Shown in pieces: positions 36,778 to 50,189 of a DNA stretch of 64,000 nucleotides. The notes below the pieces were generated by a model. That model saw nothing but the letters and a program-made list of their open reading frames with translations, had not been told where the DNA came from and searched no databases. The number at the start of each line of letters is the position of its first letter. Position 1 is the stretch's first letter. A program made the translations under genes and the position numbers. Origin of the DNA: Talinum fruticosum (taxonomy: Eukaryota; Streptophyta; Magnoliopsida; Caryophyllales; Talinaceae); contig JAITYX010000042.1 of assembly GCA_021018815.1 (NCBI GenBank), forward strand, positions 1,255,001-1,319,000, read 5' to 3'.

Positions 36778-38699
36778 TTACCTGTAAGGAAAGTCTTTGA
36801 ATCCATTACAGGCAGCTATAGCTTCTGGAGGGTTCAAACTGAGCTTGGCAAATTGAGAATCAAAGTCACAACTTCGGCCTCTACGATCAACAGAAAGAAT
36901 TTGCTTATGTCGCTGCCGCTGTTGCTGGTGGTTCAGATTCTGCATCTGGTATAACTGTTGAAGCCTAGCAAGTTCTCTATCCAGAATTTCCTGTTCCACT
37001 AAAATAAATTTATGCGTGGATTAGGCAAATTATGGCTGACGCATATGATAAAACTCAGAAATAGGTTTGCCGCATGATAGAGCACTTTCCGACAAAAAGA
37101 GTACCGTAGTCCAGCTCGATACAAACATCAACATGTATATACTTACATGACTTGATGAACAGCTCCTGCGATAAATTATCTAATCTTTGCTTGAGGGCCC
37201 TGTTCTCCATCCCAAGTAGAAGATTCTGCTGGTCAAGAAATTCTAGTTGAGCCGATACCTCAACTCCTTCTACCTGCAATAGCGGATAAGTAAATTTCTT
37301 TGTTTTGGGGGTGGGGGGGAGGAGAGAACTTGTTCATTTGTGCATCGGATAAGGATTTTGCCTGTAAGACTTGGACATTCCTTTCAAGTTCTGCAATGTG
37401 TTGAAGTTTCCTGATACGAGACCTCCGAGCATTATGTCTGCATATGGTGAGTGTGATGTGAGCATCTTAAGATTTCAACCTTCACTAACTTATTACATTG
37501 CATATTAACTTCTGAGACAACATAATATGCAGTTCTCTTCTCAGGTTTCAGACCTCAAATATTGGCATGAAATCCTCACATTTGAAGTTTTAATTAATAC
37601 TTTATGGGTGTGTCCATGATTACGATGCAGTAGACAAACTGACATGATTAAGGTGCTTATCCTTACTGCTTTCGTTTTACATCAGACTTGGATGAAGGTG
37701 GTGGTAACATAGGCTTTGCCAGAGACTGAGAGCAATCACTTCCCCCAGATGAGTTTTCTGAGGTATGTGAAGCAGCATCTCCTTGGCTTCGTGTTTCAAC
37801 CCCTGCAAGCGACGCCCTTTCTGATTCTGGTGGCGAACAACACAAACCCAAGGCCTTGAATTCAGCTTCTTCCTTCGGAGATGCAAGGCCACTTGGAAAA
37901 AGAGGAGAACCCGAGGATGATTTCCATGAGCTGTCTTCATGGGTAAAGCTTGATTTCCTGTCGGTTGCGAGTTGACCTTTGGAATTGTGGGGCATCTGGA
38001 AGTTCCATGTGGGTCCATGTGTAACATTCCTAGGACAAAATTCTTCTGGCTCACCATTTGTATCTAAGAATGTGAAAGGGTCAGTTGCTGAACGACGATG
38101 AACCTTATTACTGGGACTGTCAGGCTCATTCAGCAGATCCTCAAGCCAAGACGGTTGTTCCTCAGTTAGGACATTAGTAGAACAAGGTCTTGGCATATCC
38201 AGCTGTTTTTCAGATTGAAATGGACTATAAGCCACGGCCTGTGAAGGAGCTTTAGGGGGAGTGATGTAAATACCCTAGAAGGTACATGGACATTTGAGGA
38301 CCCATTTGGCTTCTCGATAGATCCCACCGGCACTCTGCCACACATAATTAACATCTTTGAGAAAGATTGACCAAATCATGAATTCAAGCTACCAAAAAGA
38401 AAGATTGACCAAATCATGAATTCAAACTACCAAAGACATATTGCACCAATCTTTGTTTGTCAGGTCAAGTATATACATCCAAAGTGCACATATACACATT
38501 CAAGTTCACAATATTTTCACAGATTTACAAGAAATTGTGGATGAAACTTGGAAGGCTTCCCGATCCCTATGGCCCCACGCCCACCCTCAGTAGCAAACGA
38601 AAAGGACCCGCCAAAAGGTTCGATTACAGACCTCGGAAGGCGTGAAAAGAAAGAAAGAGGAAGAACCCTAGTACATTCATCTTAAACACAGTACCTCAT
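36778..38699 (-). CDS. bZIP transcription factor of the At1g58110/At1g35490 type
   Basis: This is a nuclear DNA-binding protein with an atypical basic region. Coding exons are 38695-38699 (proposed start), 37667-38334, 37362-37437, 37147-37273 and 36778-36998, about 365 residues. Residues about 65-90 show EEQPSWLEDLLNEPDSP and VHRRSATDPFTFLD, hallmarks of this bZIP clade. The basic region KRKQHNARRSRIRKLQHIAELE leads into a leucine zipper that continues through LEFLDQQNLLLGMENRALKQRL. The C-terminal part is Gln-rich. Intron 3 appears to use a GC donor (CAG|GCAAAA after 37362). The G run at 38255-38259 needs one more base to join VPSRVFTSLP to PKAPSQAVAYSPF. The start at 38699 is chosen because it is the only nearby ATG that enters the main exon in the right phase; a non-coding leader exon near 40040-40100 is likely. 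Confident family, uncertain N terminus. Confidence 0.88.
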
Positions 38700-40039
38700 A
38701 AGCACCCTGTCCTTTCTTTGGTGAAGAAGAATCTTGGGTCTTAGAAGCTGAAATAAAACAAACACACATTTCATCAACAAGATCACCGTGTCAATGAAAT
38801 TGCTTTCTCATCCTTTAGGAATTCATCACACATCGTGTAAAATCTATTTCATTGAGAGGAATCAGATAGTCCACGTACAGGATGAATACGCCCTTCCTGC
38901 TATATTTAATAATGTCTACAGCCAGGTTTCAGCGCAAAAACATGATCAACACTTATAGCCTATTGCTACTACATGCATCTAAACCCTGAACGTGAGAATA
39001 AAGCTTCATAGATGAAGAAAGAAAGAGTTCCAGGAGGCCCAGGAAGAACTTATACACAATGCTATCCTTTGACTTGAATGTACCTGTAGCTATTACCCAA
39101 CCAAATAGCAGCTCGAAGTTTTTTTCTGCCCTGCCTTGCAGAGTACACTACATTTCATGAGCATGTTTGATACAATATTCCTATTTTCTTAAACCACAAA
39201 TATATATATTTTAGGGTATTCGCGTCAAAAACTGTAGGGTCAGCCAGCTATGCCTTCCATAAATTGGGTCAGCCAATGCCTAGTCCCAGAATATATCAAA
39301 CGTGCCTAAGGAGAATTTCAATTTTCCTATATCTGCTAAAGTCACATTCCACAAGTGTCAACAGTGTGATTCAGCTGAGAGAGTCTCGTTGGCAATTGAA
39401 CATTGTTTCGCCTTTCATTGTCTCAAGCACTCATGTTGGACACTCCATACTGTTCGGGGGTGTGACTATGATGATCTGATGAACATAAAAGCATCACTCA
39501 TGCCTCTTCCAATGTTTGGTGGCAAGAGATACCTAAATTCACTCGTAACTTATTTGTCCTAACACAACATGAACCATCTCCATTTGATCCGAATCATTAA
39601 GGTATGTATTATAAAGAGGGTGACAATAATGAAACTATACTGCATCATTTGTTCCAAAATTTCCTCCTGTAAAATAGAGGCACTAAATTCATTCCTGGGC
39701 AGTTACTAAAATGGGCAACAAGTCTCATTTGGATTCTGATATCATACACATTCATTGATAAGGAATTATAGCATTAGCAGAATAGATTATATATGATGAT
39801 AACCAAATGAAAGAGAAAAAAAACTTCTTGAAAATGAGGGTGGGAAAACAGATTGAGGATTGAGCAAAATCACATTTTGATACAGGGTTTCCTTGATAAA
39901 AGATATGAACACAGGTTACACAATGACCCATTAAAACTACTTTAAGATAAAAAATAAAAAAAGCAGAAAATCAATAAAAATGCCCCCCAAAAAGAGGGAA
40001 ATTTGATGTTCATAGAGAGAGAAAGAGAGAGAGAGGTAC

Positions 40040-40100
40040 CTGGAAGCACGGAGGCGGCCTTCCATGGCTGTTCCCGCGGCGGACAATCTCCTACTGAGAC
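40040..40100 (-). other. Probable 5' leader exon of the bZIP gene
   Basis: CTTCCAG|GTACCT on the minus strand is a good donor at 40039-40040, preceded by ATGGAAGGCCGCC at 40065. A second short exon at 38695-38747 has good splice sites. Reading from the ATG at 40065 hits a stop right after the splice, so I treat both exons as leader sequence, unless another missing base hides a longer N terminus. Confidence 0.35.
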
Positions 40101-41787
40101 CCACCGCCGCTATTATCTGTACTTTTTTTCCCTTTTTTTGTTTTTAAAATTTTTTTGTTTTATGTGATTGTTTTCTCTATAACCTGATTAACTATCAGCC
40201 ATACCCAGAAGCTGGTTTAAAGGGGAAAGAGAAAGAGGGACAGGGAAAGAGAAAAAGGGTTTTAATTGAAAAAAATGAGGAAAGGAAGGTGGGGAAAGAC
40301 GCGCGCTTTTCCCGTGAAGAAAGCTACAGTGAGAAGCTCTAACAAAGCCAAATGTGATTTGATCCGCCATTTTCGTTCTGATGTTTCTTCCTCACGTTTT
40401 TGCTAATTGCTTCTCCTCAGGAGGAGGTGGCTGGTGGGGTTGTTTTATTAGGTAAACACTCGCGTCTCACTCCTCCCTCCCCCATAATTTGCTAATCTTT
40501 GGATTGTTAATACAGTATTCATGCAGATATCATTTTCATGCACTCATGATTTTCACTAAAAAGACCCGGGTTCGAAATCGGTCTAACACACTTCATTTAC
40601 GACAAAAGAATTACCTTAGATAATTTTCGTTACACTAACATGTATCGGTATGAATACTCAGTTCATTATAAGGATCGAAAAACAAAATGTTAGATTCTAA
40701 CTAATGATAATTTTTTGTGGTTTGGTACCATTTATATTAGCTCATGAACCTTGCTTTCATTCGAAAAATTGAGCACCCTAAATGTGGCTTGTTTAGTAAT
40801 GTATTTCGCCCAGGAAAGTTGTAACTTGTAAGGAAAAGGCACATGATCCTTACAAGCAGCTCAATAGAAAAAGAGGTCATTTTCATATTAAACAACATAT
40901 GAAACCATCTCAGTTTCATAATAATGATGAAAACAAAATATCACCTATATTTTCATAATAAGTAACACATAAAACCTACTCGATTTAAGATTAGTGAGAG
41001 AGGAAAAATCACTTTTTTACGCGAGTTAGATGGGTATTTTTCAACATATTACACGATAATAAATTAAGGCTTTAGAAACCAAGAGATTATAACTCAATGG
41101 TTATCAAAAGTTTCCCCGTCGTTGGAGTTCCAAGGTGAAATATAAGGAATAGCAAAATTTCCTCGGGGAATATACTCTGGTGATAGTACACCCTTTTCCA
41201 ATCCAATATGCCCATTAGGTTAGCCTTACACAGTGGTTATTAGATGGACATACTAAACAATGCACAAAAAAATACAAAATGAAGACTTCAGATGGCCCTT
41301 TTCAATGCAATGGAAGGGAAAGCTGGGCCAGAGAGCAAAGTTCAGATACTGGGACTACCCATTCTCATTGAATATATTCAACCACCATCACCTAAAAAAT
41401 AACGAAAAAAAAAAAAGAAATTGTAAACGTTTGAAAAACTAAAAAGAAAAGATTGAATATTATACATTGGCCTTCTACATTTGAGAACCAAGAAACAGGT
41501 ATTGATATCCAACAAAGAAATTCAGTTCATGTTTTCTATTACAACTTTACAGGGAGGCAGAACATGACATTATCGTGAACACGACACGAGCACGATCCCA
41601 GGTGTACATCCGCTTTGTTGCCCTAATCGAATATCAATCGAATACTAAGAAGATTAAAAAGGGAACCATCCTCCATAGCTTGATGTGCCAAACTTTAATC
41701 CAGACACCCGGTTGACAGAAAATGATTGATCAATTATCTCACCAGGGTTCAGGAGTCTCAGGGGAAAATTAAATATGCTGATAGACT
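40101..41787. other. Spacer between the bZIP 5' end and the RanBPM 3' end
   Basis: About 1.7 kb containing the bZIP promoter (purine- and pyrimidine-rich near 40100-40300) and the RanBPM 3' untranslated region (near 41500-41787). No gene or clear repeat boundary is visible. Confidence 0.55.
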
Positions 41788-44700
41788 CTAATGCTTGCCC
41801 ACCTTACCGCTGTTGAGCACCCTATGCAGATTGAAAGCTTCACCTTGATCTCCATTCAAAAACCGCCTTTCCAAGCAGCAAGCAGTCAACTGCCTCAGTA
41901 ACTTCTCGAGCTGAGAGTGCAAGCAACTCTGGGAGTCCTTGGCATTGGGATTCGTTGATAAGATCATGGAGTTCACGGCATCTGCAACAACTTCTCTCTG
42001 TGATTCTCCAAGAAGGTGCCCAACAGAGGACTTCAAGGGTTCCTCATAAGCCAGCAAAGCAACACATTCCTGAAGGGACAATGGCAAACTCAGCAGAGGT
42101 CATAAGGAAACAGAATGAAGCATCGAAGAGAAGAAACACGAGCAATATAATGGCTTCGTTTTTTGCCTGATCCAATACGGAATGAAATTATATGATCTGG
42201 AAATTTCAACATTTTTACTAAGATGTTGGTCAATTTGCAAAATTTAGCGGGAAGAGAGAGAGAGACTCAACTATTTATAAGAATATGTATAGAAGGTGAA
42301 AGAAACGATCAATTCACAGGGAATAAAAAATGACAGGTATTCTTATTTTCACTGACAGGAGAGATTTGTCGGCGACAGGCTCACAGTCCGAGATCTCCAC
42401 AGTTTCTACTCTCTTTTTCCAAATAGGTTGATACGATACAGTGTTGCACAGGAGATTTAACAAGCATCAAAGATAGTCCCTAGCAAGCATTAAATGAATC
42501 CCTCACCCTATTCCAGAGGCTCCGTTTCCAACCCCCCAACCCCTCTCTTAACAGGAACCCTTTCTATGGGGAAGGTGGTGAGGAACCCATGAAGGACAGG
42601 CTAGACTTGAGAGCATAAGGTGGTAAAATTTGAAGTATTGATATAGTCTCCAAGTGAAAAACACAAACAATTCAATCACATGCAAACAAAAACAATACCT
42701 TAACAAGCTCCTTGTAGTCTTCCAACTCAACAAATTTGGTCAGCTCTCTTCTTCCATACATGACGGCATTTTCGAGCTTCCCATTCTACAGGAAAAGATT
42801 GAGAATACACAAGCATCATGGCACTGTAATGAAAAATCTCATCAAATAATGATACATTCAATAAAGGCCCTGTTCCATTTGGCTTTAACTTACAGCTCCT
42901 TACAGCTTTTTATAACTCACTTTACAATATCTTAGAGCTGCTTCCAGCTAACTACAACTTAGAGCTTCCAGCTTTCAGCTGTACAACCTTCCAGGTAAAT
43001 GGAACAGGGCCAAAGTATCATTTAGTACAGTCATCCAATGATAATTTCTCCACATTAAGGGGTTATTAACATTAGAAGCCCAATATATTCATCACTAAGA
43101 CAATAATGGAACATATTGCAGTGTTGCAACAGATAAATGAGACTAGCAGGGACATGAGATGCTTTATAATCTGTTCATGTATGCAGGGTACCAGGAAAAT
43201 TGAAGTCGTCTTCTTCTTTTTTTTTTTGGGGGGAGTGTTTGGTTGATACAGAAGAACTTCCAAAAGCAAAATATATGAGCAGGCTATTAACAATCAGATC
43301 ATAAAAGAGAAGCATATACCCGAATCAGTTCTATGAACTTTTGACAGTGAAGCAGAAAGCAGGTGGATGATTGATCATCCTGCCAAAACAAAATCTTGAT
43401 CAGAATCCCAACCAGAACCTTTCATGAGAGCTAAAATGGAAAGAAGATTATTGTTCAAATACCAAAATATATTGGCCTCCTAAAAGATAGTTGAGATTGA
43501 TTTTATAGACAATACATAATAAAGAAAATCAACAATGGAAACAATAGATTGAATGCAAATAAAAAGGACAAGCAAATATAAGCAATTTCAATTACAGATA
43601 TAGATATTAAATTCATACTCCAAAACTCATCTGCCAGGCTTTTCATGTGTATGGGTAAACAAGATAATGATATTGGATAGATTGTCAAAGCTGCCTCAAA
43701 ATAACAATGCAAGGCAAACTACCATAGATGAAAAAGAAATGGAGATGCATCTGATAACTTTTTTTGTTTTTTTTGAGTGGGGGAGGTGGTGATGCTAACT
43801 CTTTGTTTAGATTGAAAGCAGAGAGGAAAGGGGAGTGTAAGAGGTTATTTAACTCACTTCAACTTCGTTTAGGAAAATTTAAAAGGAGGGGAGGGCAAGA
43901 CTTTAACCCCTTTCACCCCTATTTACCTCAACTCCCCCTCCCCAAAAGATGAAGATTAATTACCTATTATCCCTTCCCCTTCCTTCATTAACCTCCCTTT
44001 CCTTCCCCTCCATAAAATCTACACGAAGAGTGAGAGAATAATAGTATTAAGTTTTTAACCATATCATGACCACAGACAAACTGACCTGAACAATTCGAGG
44101 ATACCATTCACGAAGCTTACTGAAAGCAGCATCTATATCCCCACCCCTGATCAACTTCATTTCAAGAGAAAAATGTCAGTGCCACAGCTTAAAGAGAATT
44201 TGTTGTAAAAAGACATTGTAGGACAAAAGAAATATAAAAGCCAGAAATCATGCAAGGCAATTAAGCAAATGGAAGCTCTTACAAATAAATATTCTAGCAT
44301 TGAAGTCTTCAATACACAATAAAAATTAAAAGAGTTGCATAGAATTAACAGCAACAACACTGAACAGACATTGTGCAGCCACAATAGTGATGGAAGTATT
44401 ACATAATGCCAAGAATTTTGCAGTTGAATGAAGGAAACAAATTTAAAATATGGCAGACAAGACTATTCGTCAATATTCAATAATACCTGACGTAAAGTCT
44501 TCCTCTGGCTCAGTGCATACGCGCTATCTTGCTCGAGGAAGCCGTTTTCTTGAGGCAGAGTGACAGGCGGAACAGAATTATTATTAGCCATGTCAAATAC
44601 ATGAAGCGTATCTTCATAGCCGTAATGCAGCAAGTAGGATCGGACAATTCTGATAGACATTCAGAAATCAGACAAATAATCATATTCAAGGCTTATTAAT

Positions 44701-47700
44701 ATACTCTGAGAACATGGATGATAAAAGTGCAATTGAAGATACTGCAAGTTGACAGTTTAATAACACAATAATCTCAAAGAAATTGGAGGAGGGAAGAGAT
44801 AAGCGTACTACAGGTTAAAATGAGAAAATTATGAAGAAGCTAAGATTAAGATACCTAAGAACACCAACGGATGGATTTAAAGGAGTTCAAATAAAGCTTA
44901 AGTACACCTTGTTGCAAATTCTGATCCAAGAGTGGACGATGTTCAGTAAAGATCTTTTCTTTTTTCTTTTTCCTTTCGTGACAATACCTTGGAATAATCA
45001 AACTACTTACCCATAACTAACATTCTGGGGTAGAGAGATCTTTTCGATCATGCTTTGCTGCTTAAACCTTTCTTGGGCTTCATATGCCTGATGATAGAAA
45101 GACATATAAGCAACATCCTGAACAGAACCAACTGTAACTAACAACATTGAGCTACGACAAAATTCCAAAAGTAAAACTAAAGAACTCCCTAACAGCACCC
45201 AGACACCAGAAGTCAAATACACTGACTATTTGCAGTACAAAATTGACCCTTACTCATGATAGGAAGACAGATAAGTAAGACATCAATCTTGAACAGAACC
45301 ATAAAGATACCATTCACATTGGACTAACCCCATATACCACATGTCAAATAAGCAGAGAAGATACAGTGTAGATTGTTTCCCATCCATGACATGAAGACAC
45401 ATGTTAAGATTACACAACAATAAGGATTTCGATTCAAAGCAGCAGCCTATAACAAATGACAGCCCAAAGCCACACATACCAGTGACACCATGCATAAAGC
45501 TGAAATACAGACGCTATTTCAAAGATAGTCCAGATACTATATAAACTATAATAGCTTAAGTAAATCTAATAATCTTAGGCATCCAAAATTCCTCATAAGA
45601 AAAATATATTGAGAAGAACCCCCCCAAAACCAAAAACACACACACAAAGGACACAGGAAGGAGGGGGAGGGCAGAAGTGGAAATTGTTGGCAAAAATACA
45701 GTCAGCCAAACATGCACCAGACTATAATAACACAAAAGAATATCTTGCCTTGATATCAAAGAGAAATGGTTCCTTCCCAAAGTTGACCGTTACCCTACAC
45801 ATAATTTAAAACATAAATGTTAATCATACCCTGCTGATGGAGATCCATTCCAACACTCAAAAGAACACAATTTTTTTCCATAATCAAGTCTGAAAACAGA
45901 ACACAAATGAAAGGTATTTATAGCATAAGACAAGCTAACAAGAGAATGATATCCTAATACACCTAAACTCCGACTTCCAGAATTGTATTGTGACGTATAT
46001 TCTAAGAATTACCACGCAAAAAAATCCACTAAAATAAATCCAAAATACAGATGGAACGCTGAAGGAAATAAATCCTGGACAACTGCTAATTCAGGAAGGA
46101 AATATATGATCTCAACATTTCTACTCACCAAATGCATGTTATGTCATTAGTCACGAGTTACATTTATTGAATCCATTTACTTGCTGGAACGCTAGTCAGT
46201 AGAACAGTCAAAGACATGCAAAATCAACCCCCAACTCACCCAACTAAGGGCAAAAGGGGAACGAATTAAGATAAGTTATGATGGTTGAGAGGTTAGATCT
46301 CTACTTAAGCTTGCCAAAATTATTAATGCGGGAGGAGAATGGAAGCGACCAGTCAGATATCAATTTTGAAAGAGAACAAAAATTGCAGGAGAAACTATTT
46401 CTGTGCAGTAGATTTCAGGAACCACAAAATCTTGTCACTTCTGAACCAAACCAATGCATTCACCTCATCAGATGGCTTGCAAAGGGGAAAAAGAAAAACT
46501 ATTGCAACTAGAAGTGCAAAGATATTCGAGCATGAGGACAAAACAAAAAATGGGAAAATAGATTACGAAGTTGCTAACAGTATTGACTTGCTCAGCACTA
46601 TGAACAATGGATGAAGCATAAAATTATAACTTTTACGTTCCACATACTCCTCATTCTGGCTGTGAACAGCTATGGTGGGAAATAATGGACCCTTCACATC
46701 CTTGTACACTGATCCCACGACGACCCCATTTTTACTGCCAATAAACATCAAGAAGATTCATGAGAACAAACATTCAAGCAAACCACAAACAATAAAACAA
46801 AACTTAAACCTTAACAAAATGGTCCGGAATAAGAGCAAGCTTCATTGTGATTCAACTTCTATTAACTATCAGAACATGGGGGATGTCTCACGTGAAAAAG
46901 ACTTCTTGGGAAGCATAATTGATTCCACCACCAATCGTATCACCAGTAGTGAAGGTAGGGCCAAAAGGCTCTCCTTTCCCTTGACCACGATAAAGAAGTC
47001 CATCATCTCCATGATAACCGTAGCTGTTTGCCTCCCACCTGTCAAATTAATCAGCAAGGCAAATGCAATATGTGATCCTTGATCCTTCTTAACTTAGTAT
47101 CAATACAGAAAGGCAACAAATAACTAATATAATCACCAACAATAATGTATTATCAGCATCCTCTCCTTAAACAGACTATCAATTCATGCACTCTTAATCA
47201 AAATGTAATTAATGAAACATGGCCTAAACCATTTCATTCAATGTTGCACAAAGGCAATACTACACAACAAGGTACAAGCTATTGCTGTTCCATCCACTTT
47301 TATCTCAAACCTACAGTGCATATACTGGATTTTAACATAATTGGCTGTGCTATGTTCCATCCCCTGTCAATGTCAGAGAGTACTGATTGATTCATATGTT
47401 CATTCACTCATGAAAATACTTATGTCCAGTTCTGTAACCTTGCTAAAAGCTTTAGTTTTTTAATCGGATAAAACCAGATATGTAAATATCAATATTGGAA
47501 TTAAACTTCACTTCCCTTTCAGCTGTGACAATCCTGCAAACTATAATACCAATCTATCCTTCAACACAGTAAGATATACAGCCTAACAGATGTAACAGCA
47601 TCTATCCACGTAAAGCCCCAAAACCACGCATCCAGATCAAAATCCTTTTCATGATCACAAAACCAGTAAGTCCATTATCATGGAATTTTTACTGGCTAGT

Positions 47701-48403
47701 CTTTCTCTAGTCTTCCACAATGTCTACCCGACGTAAAATTGAGCAGAATTATCATCATTTGCAAATCGATTTTAATTGCTAAACCTGATTGACTTTCAAT
47801 TTTATCCCAATAAACTGGTCTTTTGCAAAGTACACTTAACTAATTCCCAAAAACATATGCAGGGTAATACCATTCACATTCACAAATTGGTTTCAGTTGC
47901 TAAGCCTGAAAATGAGTTTCACTTCAGCTTCCAAATTGGTCATCACATCTTACACTGAATTACTCTAAAAATGATAATCCAACTAACCTAATCACATTCC
48001 AACTTAAATACGATTCCCAACAAGCAACAGGTCAAGAAGAAGCTAACCCAGGTTGGCGACGCATCTTGAAACTCTCATTGGTGAACCCAATCGCTACCTG
48101 GCCCTTAGCACCGGCGTTCTTGACCTTCATTTCAAAGTAATAAGCCAACCTCTTCACCGGAGCGGGACGATTCGCCTGAATGACACCCACATCGTGCCCG
48201 TGCAAGTTAACGTTCGTATACTGAACCGAAAGCTTATCAGTTGAGACCACAAGGAACCCACCGGAGCTGTTGATCGTGTTCAATTCGGTCGGAAGAGCCT
48301 CCTCCTCCCCGTCCTCCATCTCGACGTCTCCTCTCGAGGAGGCGTTGAGCTTCGCTTGCTCGAGGAAGTAATTTCCGATTTGATCCTGCTGATTAGTCAC
48401 CAT
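41788..48403 (-). CDS. RANBPM: RanBPM homologue: SPRY, LisH, CTLH and CRA domain protein, 10 exons
   Basis: RanBPM is a scaffold subunit of the CTLH/GID-type ubiquitin ligase complex. Exons from the start are 48048-48403, 46892-47038, 46648-46734, 45749-45794, 45011-45087, 44487-44649, 44086-44154, 43320-43379, 42699-42785 and 41788-42069. All join in phase with no frameshift and give 457 residues. The SPRY domain (residues about 50-205) includes YYFEMKVKNAG, GQVAIGFTNESF, PGWEANSYGYHGDDG and VNFGKEPF. LisH (about 238-270) shows IVRSYLLHYGYEDTLHVF. CTLH (about 293-350) shows LIRGGDIDAAFSKLREWYP, and CRA follows to the end. Intron 4 appears to use a GC donor (AAG|GCAAGA after 45749). This is the only gene in the window whose full reading frame is unbroken, so it is a useful control for base quality. 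Several introns exceed 700 bp. Confidence 0.95.
42866..43011. repeat. MITE-like 146-bp inverted-repeat element in the last RanBPM introns
   Basis: GGCCCTGTTCCATTT at 42866-42880 is the exact reverse complement of AAATGGAACAGGGCC at 42997-43011. The interior is AG(C/T)T-rich and non-coding. Flanking AAA triplets could be a 3-bp target duplication, but this is weak. The superfamily cannot be named with confidence. Confidence 0.7.
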
Positions 48404-50189
48404 TTTTTTGTTCTTATTGCTGTTCTCTCTCCTCGGAAACCCTAGCAGTTCATTTGAGTGGATATTGTAGCTGAATTTGCGAAGGGAGATTTCGAAATCA
48501 ATAAACCCTAGGGCTTAATCGATCGGTGAACGGAGGGATTGATTGATGATATAGGGGTTTGAAGATCTGGGAAAAGCGGTGGAGTTGAATTTGAGTTCTG
48601 CAAAACGTGAGGGGAGATGCAGGGGAGTTAACGAACCACTTCAAATACAAAGAACACGCTATCATCTTCTCTCCATACCAGGGCAAACTCTAATATTCGA
48701 TTAATTATTAAAAATACATATATTATTATATTATTTAAAAATGTGAAGACATTCTTAAAATGTCTTGTATGAAAGACAATCTTAAAATGTCTTATTGTAA
48801 TTATATTAATATATTTTATAATTTAAAATTAATTTTTTTTTTAAATAACGACGATTAATCATGAAGGTAAAATTTTAATAATCGTTGGCTACGTCAACAA
48901 GTATTAAATGACATTCTAATAAGATCAACCTTATACCTATAAAGTGTGTCATACACATAATTTCACAATAAAAAATGATGAATAAATTGGCGATTTTACA
49001 TAACTTATAAGTTATAATACAATTATATTATTTAATTATATTACTTTTTAAATTTATTACATGATGTAATAATTTTAAATCGAAAGAAATTAGTTAAGGT
49101 ATGTTTTATATAAGACACATATAATTCCTGATTTAAAAAACACATATCCTTATTTAAAACACATATTATTATATTATCCTACGGTTTTATGAAACTCTTA
49201 CTAAGTCGTGTAATTGTTAATTTATACAATAATTAATAGAACTCGTCCACCGTAAATTTTCTCAATTTATAAAATTTAAAAATAAGAAACCGCCTTTTTA
49301 TTTATTGGGAACTATAAAAGATGGTTTAATAAAAGCTATTCTAATTACGTTATTGGTTATTTCTATATAATTGTTAAAAGTTACACTAAGTTTGTCCATG
49401 TTACTAATCTCTTGAATAAAATGTCTTATACAAAGGTAATATTATTTTTTTAGGGAGAGGGATTAAAAGAATGTTAAGAATATTTTGATTTTGAATCGGA
49501 TTATCTCATTTTATGAAAGTTATTTTTTATCAGAAAATAAGTTAATTTTTTAATTATATTAAAAATAATTAAGGTTCGTAACTAATCAATATGGAGAACA
49601 AAAATATAGTATATCATCAAAATATGTGTATATAGTACAAGTATGTAATATTATGTTTTGTTGTCTATGCCACAAAAAAAAATTTGAGAGAGTTTCTACT
49701 AGTATAATGAAATAATTCTTTTAACATTTGTATTTTTTAATTTTTTTGTGTTTTGTGATTTATCCTTTTGAGAACTTGAGGTATAATAATTCATTCTTTT
49801 AACATTTGTAGTTTTTTAAAATAATTTTTACCTTGAATAGTATGAAAATTAAAATATATCACGAGTTATAATAAGTTTTTCTTTTTATATTTTCCGACCT
49901 CTTCTATTTTTTTCATCCTATTATTTATCGACATATAATACGAGAAACGTTTGACATACAAAATATTATGCGTACAAAATAATGTTACAGAAGCTCAAAT
50001 TCAAAACCGAAACTCATAACACATCTCAACTTGTTTGTACGTATAACACTCGTTTGATACAATTTATGCCATATATTATCACCTTGTTTAACAAGAAGCT
50101 TGAATCTATGAACCCGGGACTACAGCCCTGCCCCGAGGTCCGCCCTTGAATCCATCGGCACTCCACCAGAGGGCAAAATGCCACCGCTA
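48404..50189. other. RanBPM promoter and AT-rich spacer
   Basis: About 48404-48700 should hold the RanBPM leader and promoter. The rest, to 50189, is very AT-rich with no reading frame and no clear repeat ends. A short hairpin-like repeat of GACATTCTTAAAATGTCTT lies near 48748-48790. Confidence 0.55.

Noticed and set aside
40040..40065. ATG at 40065 as the bZIP start codon
   Set aside because: Splicing to the next exon gives an immediate stop; the ATG at 38699 enters the main exon in phase without that problem.
50095..50160. tRNA-like or primer-binding-site-like GC-rich stretch
   Set aside because: No cloverleaf arms or anticodon loop can be drawn, and no LTR borders it.
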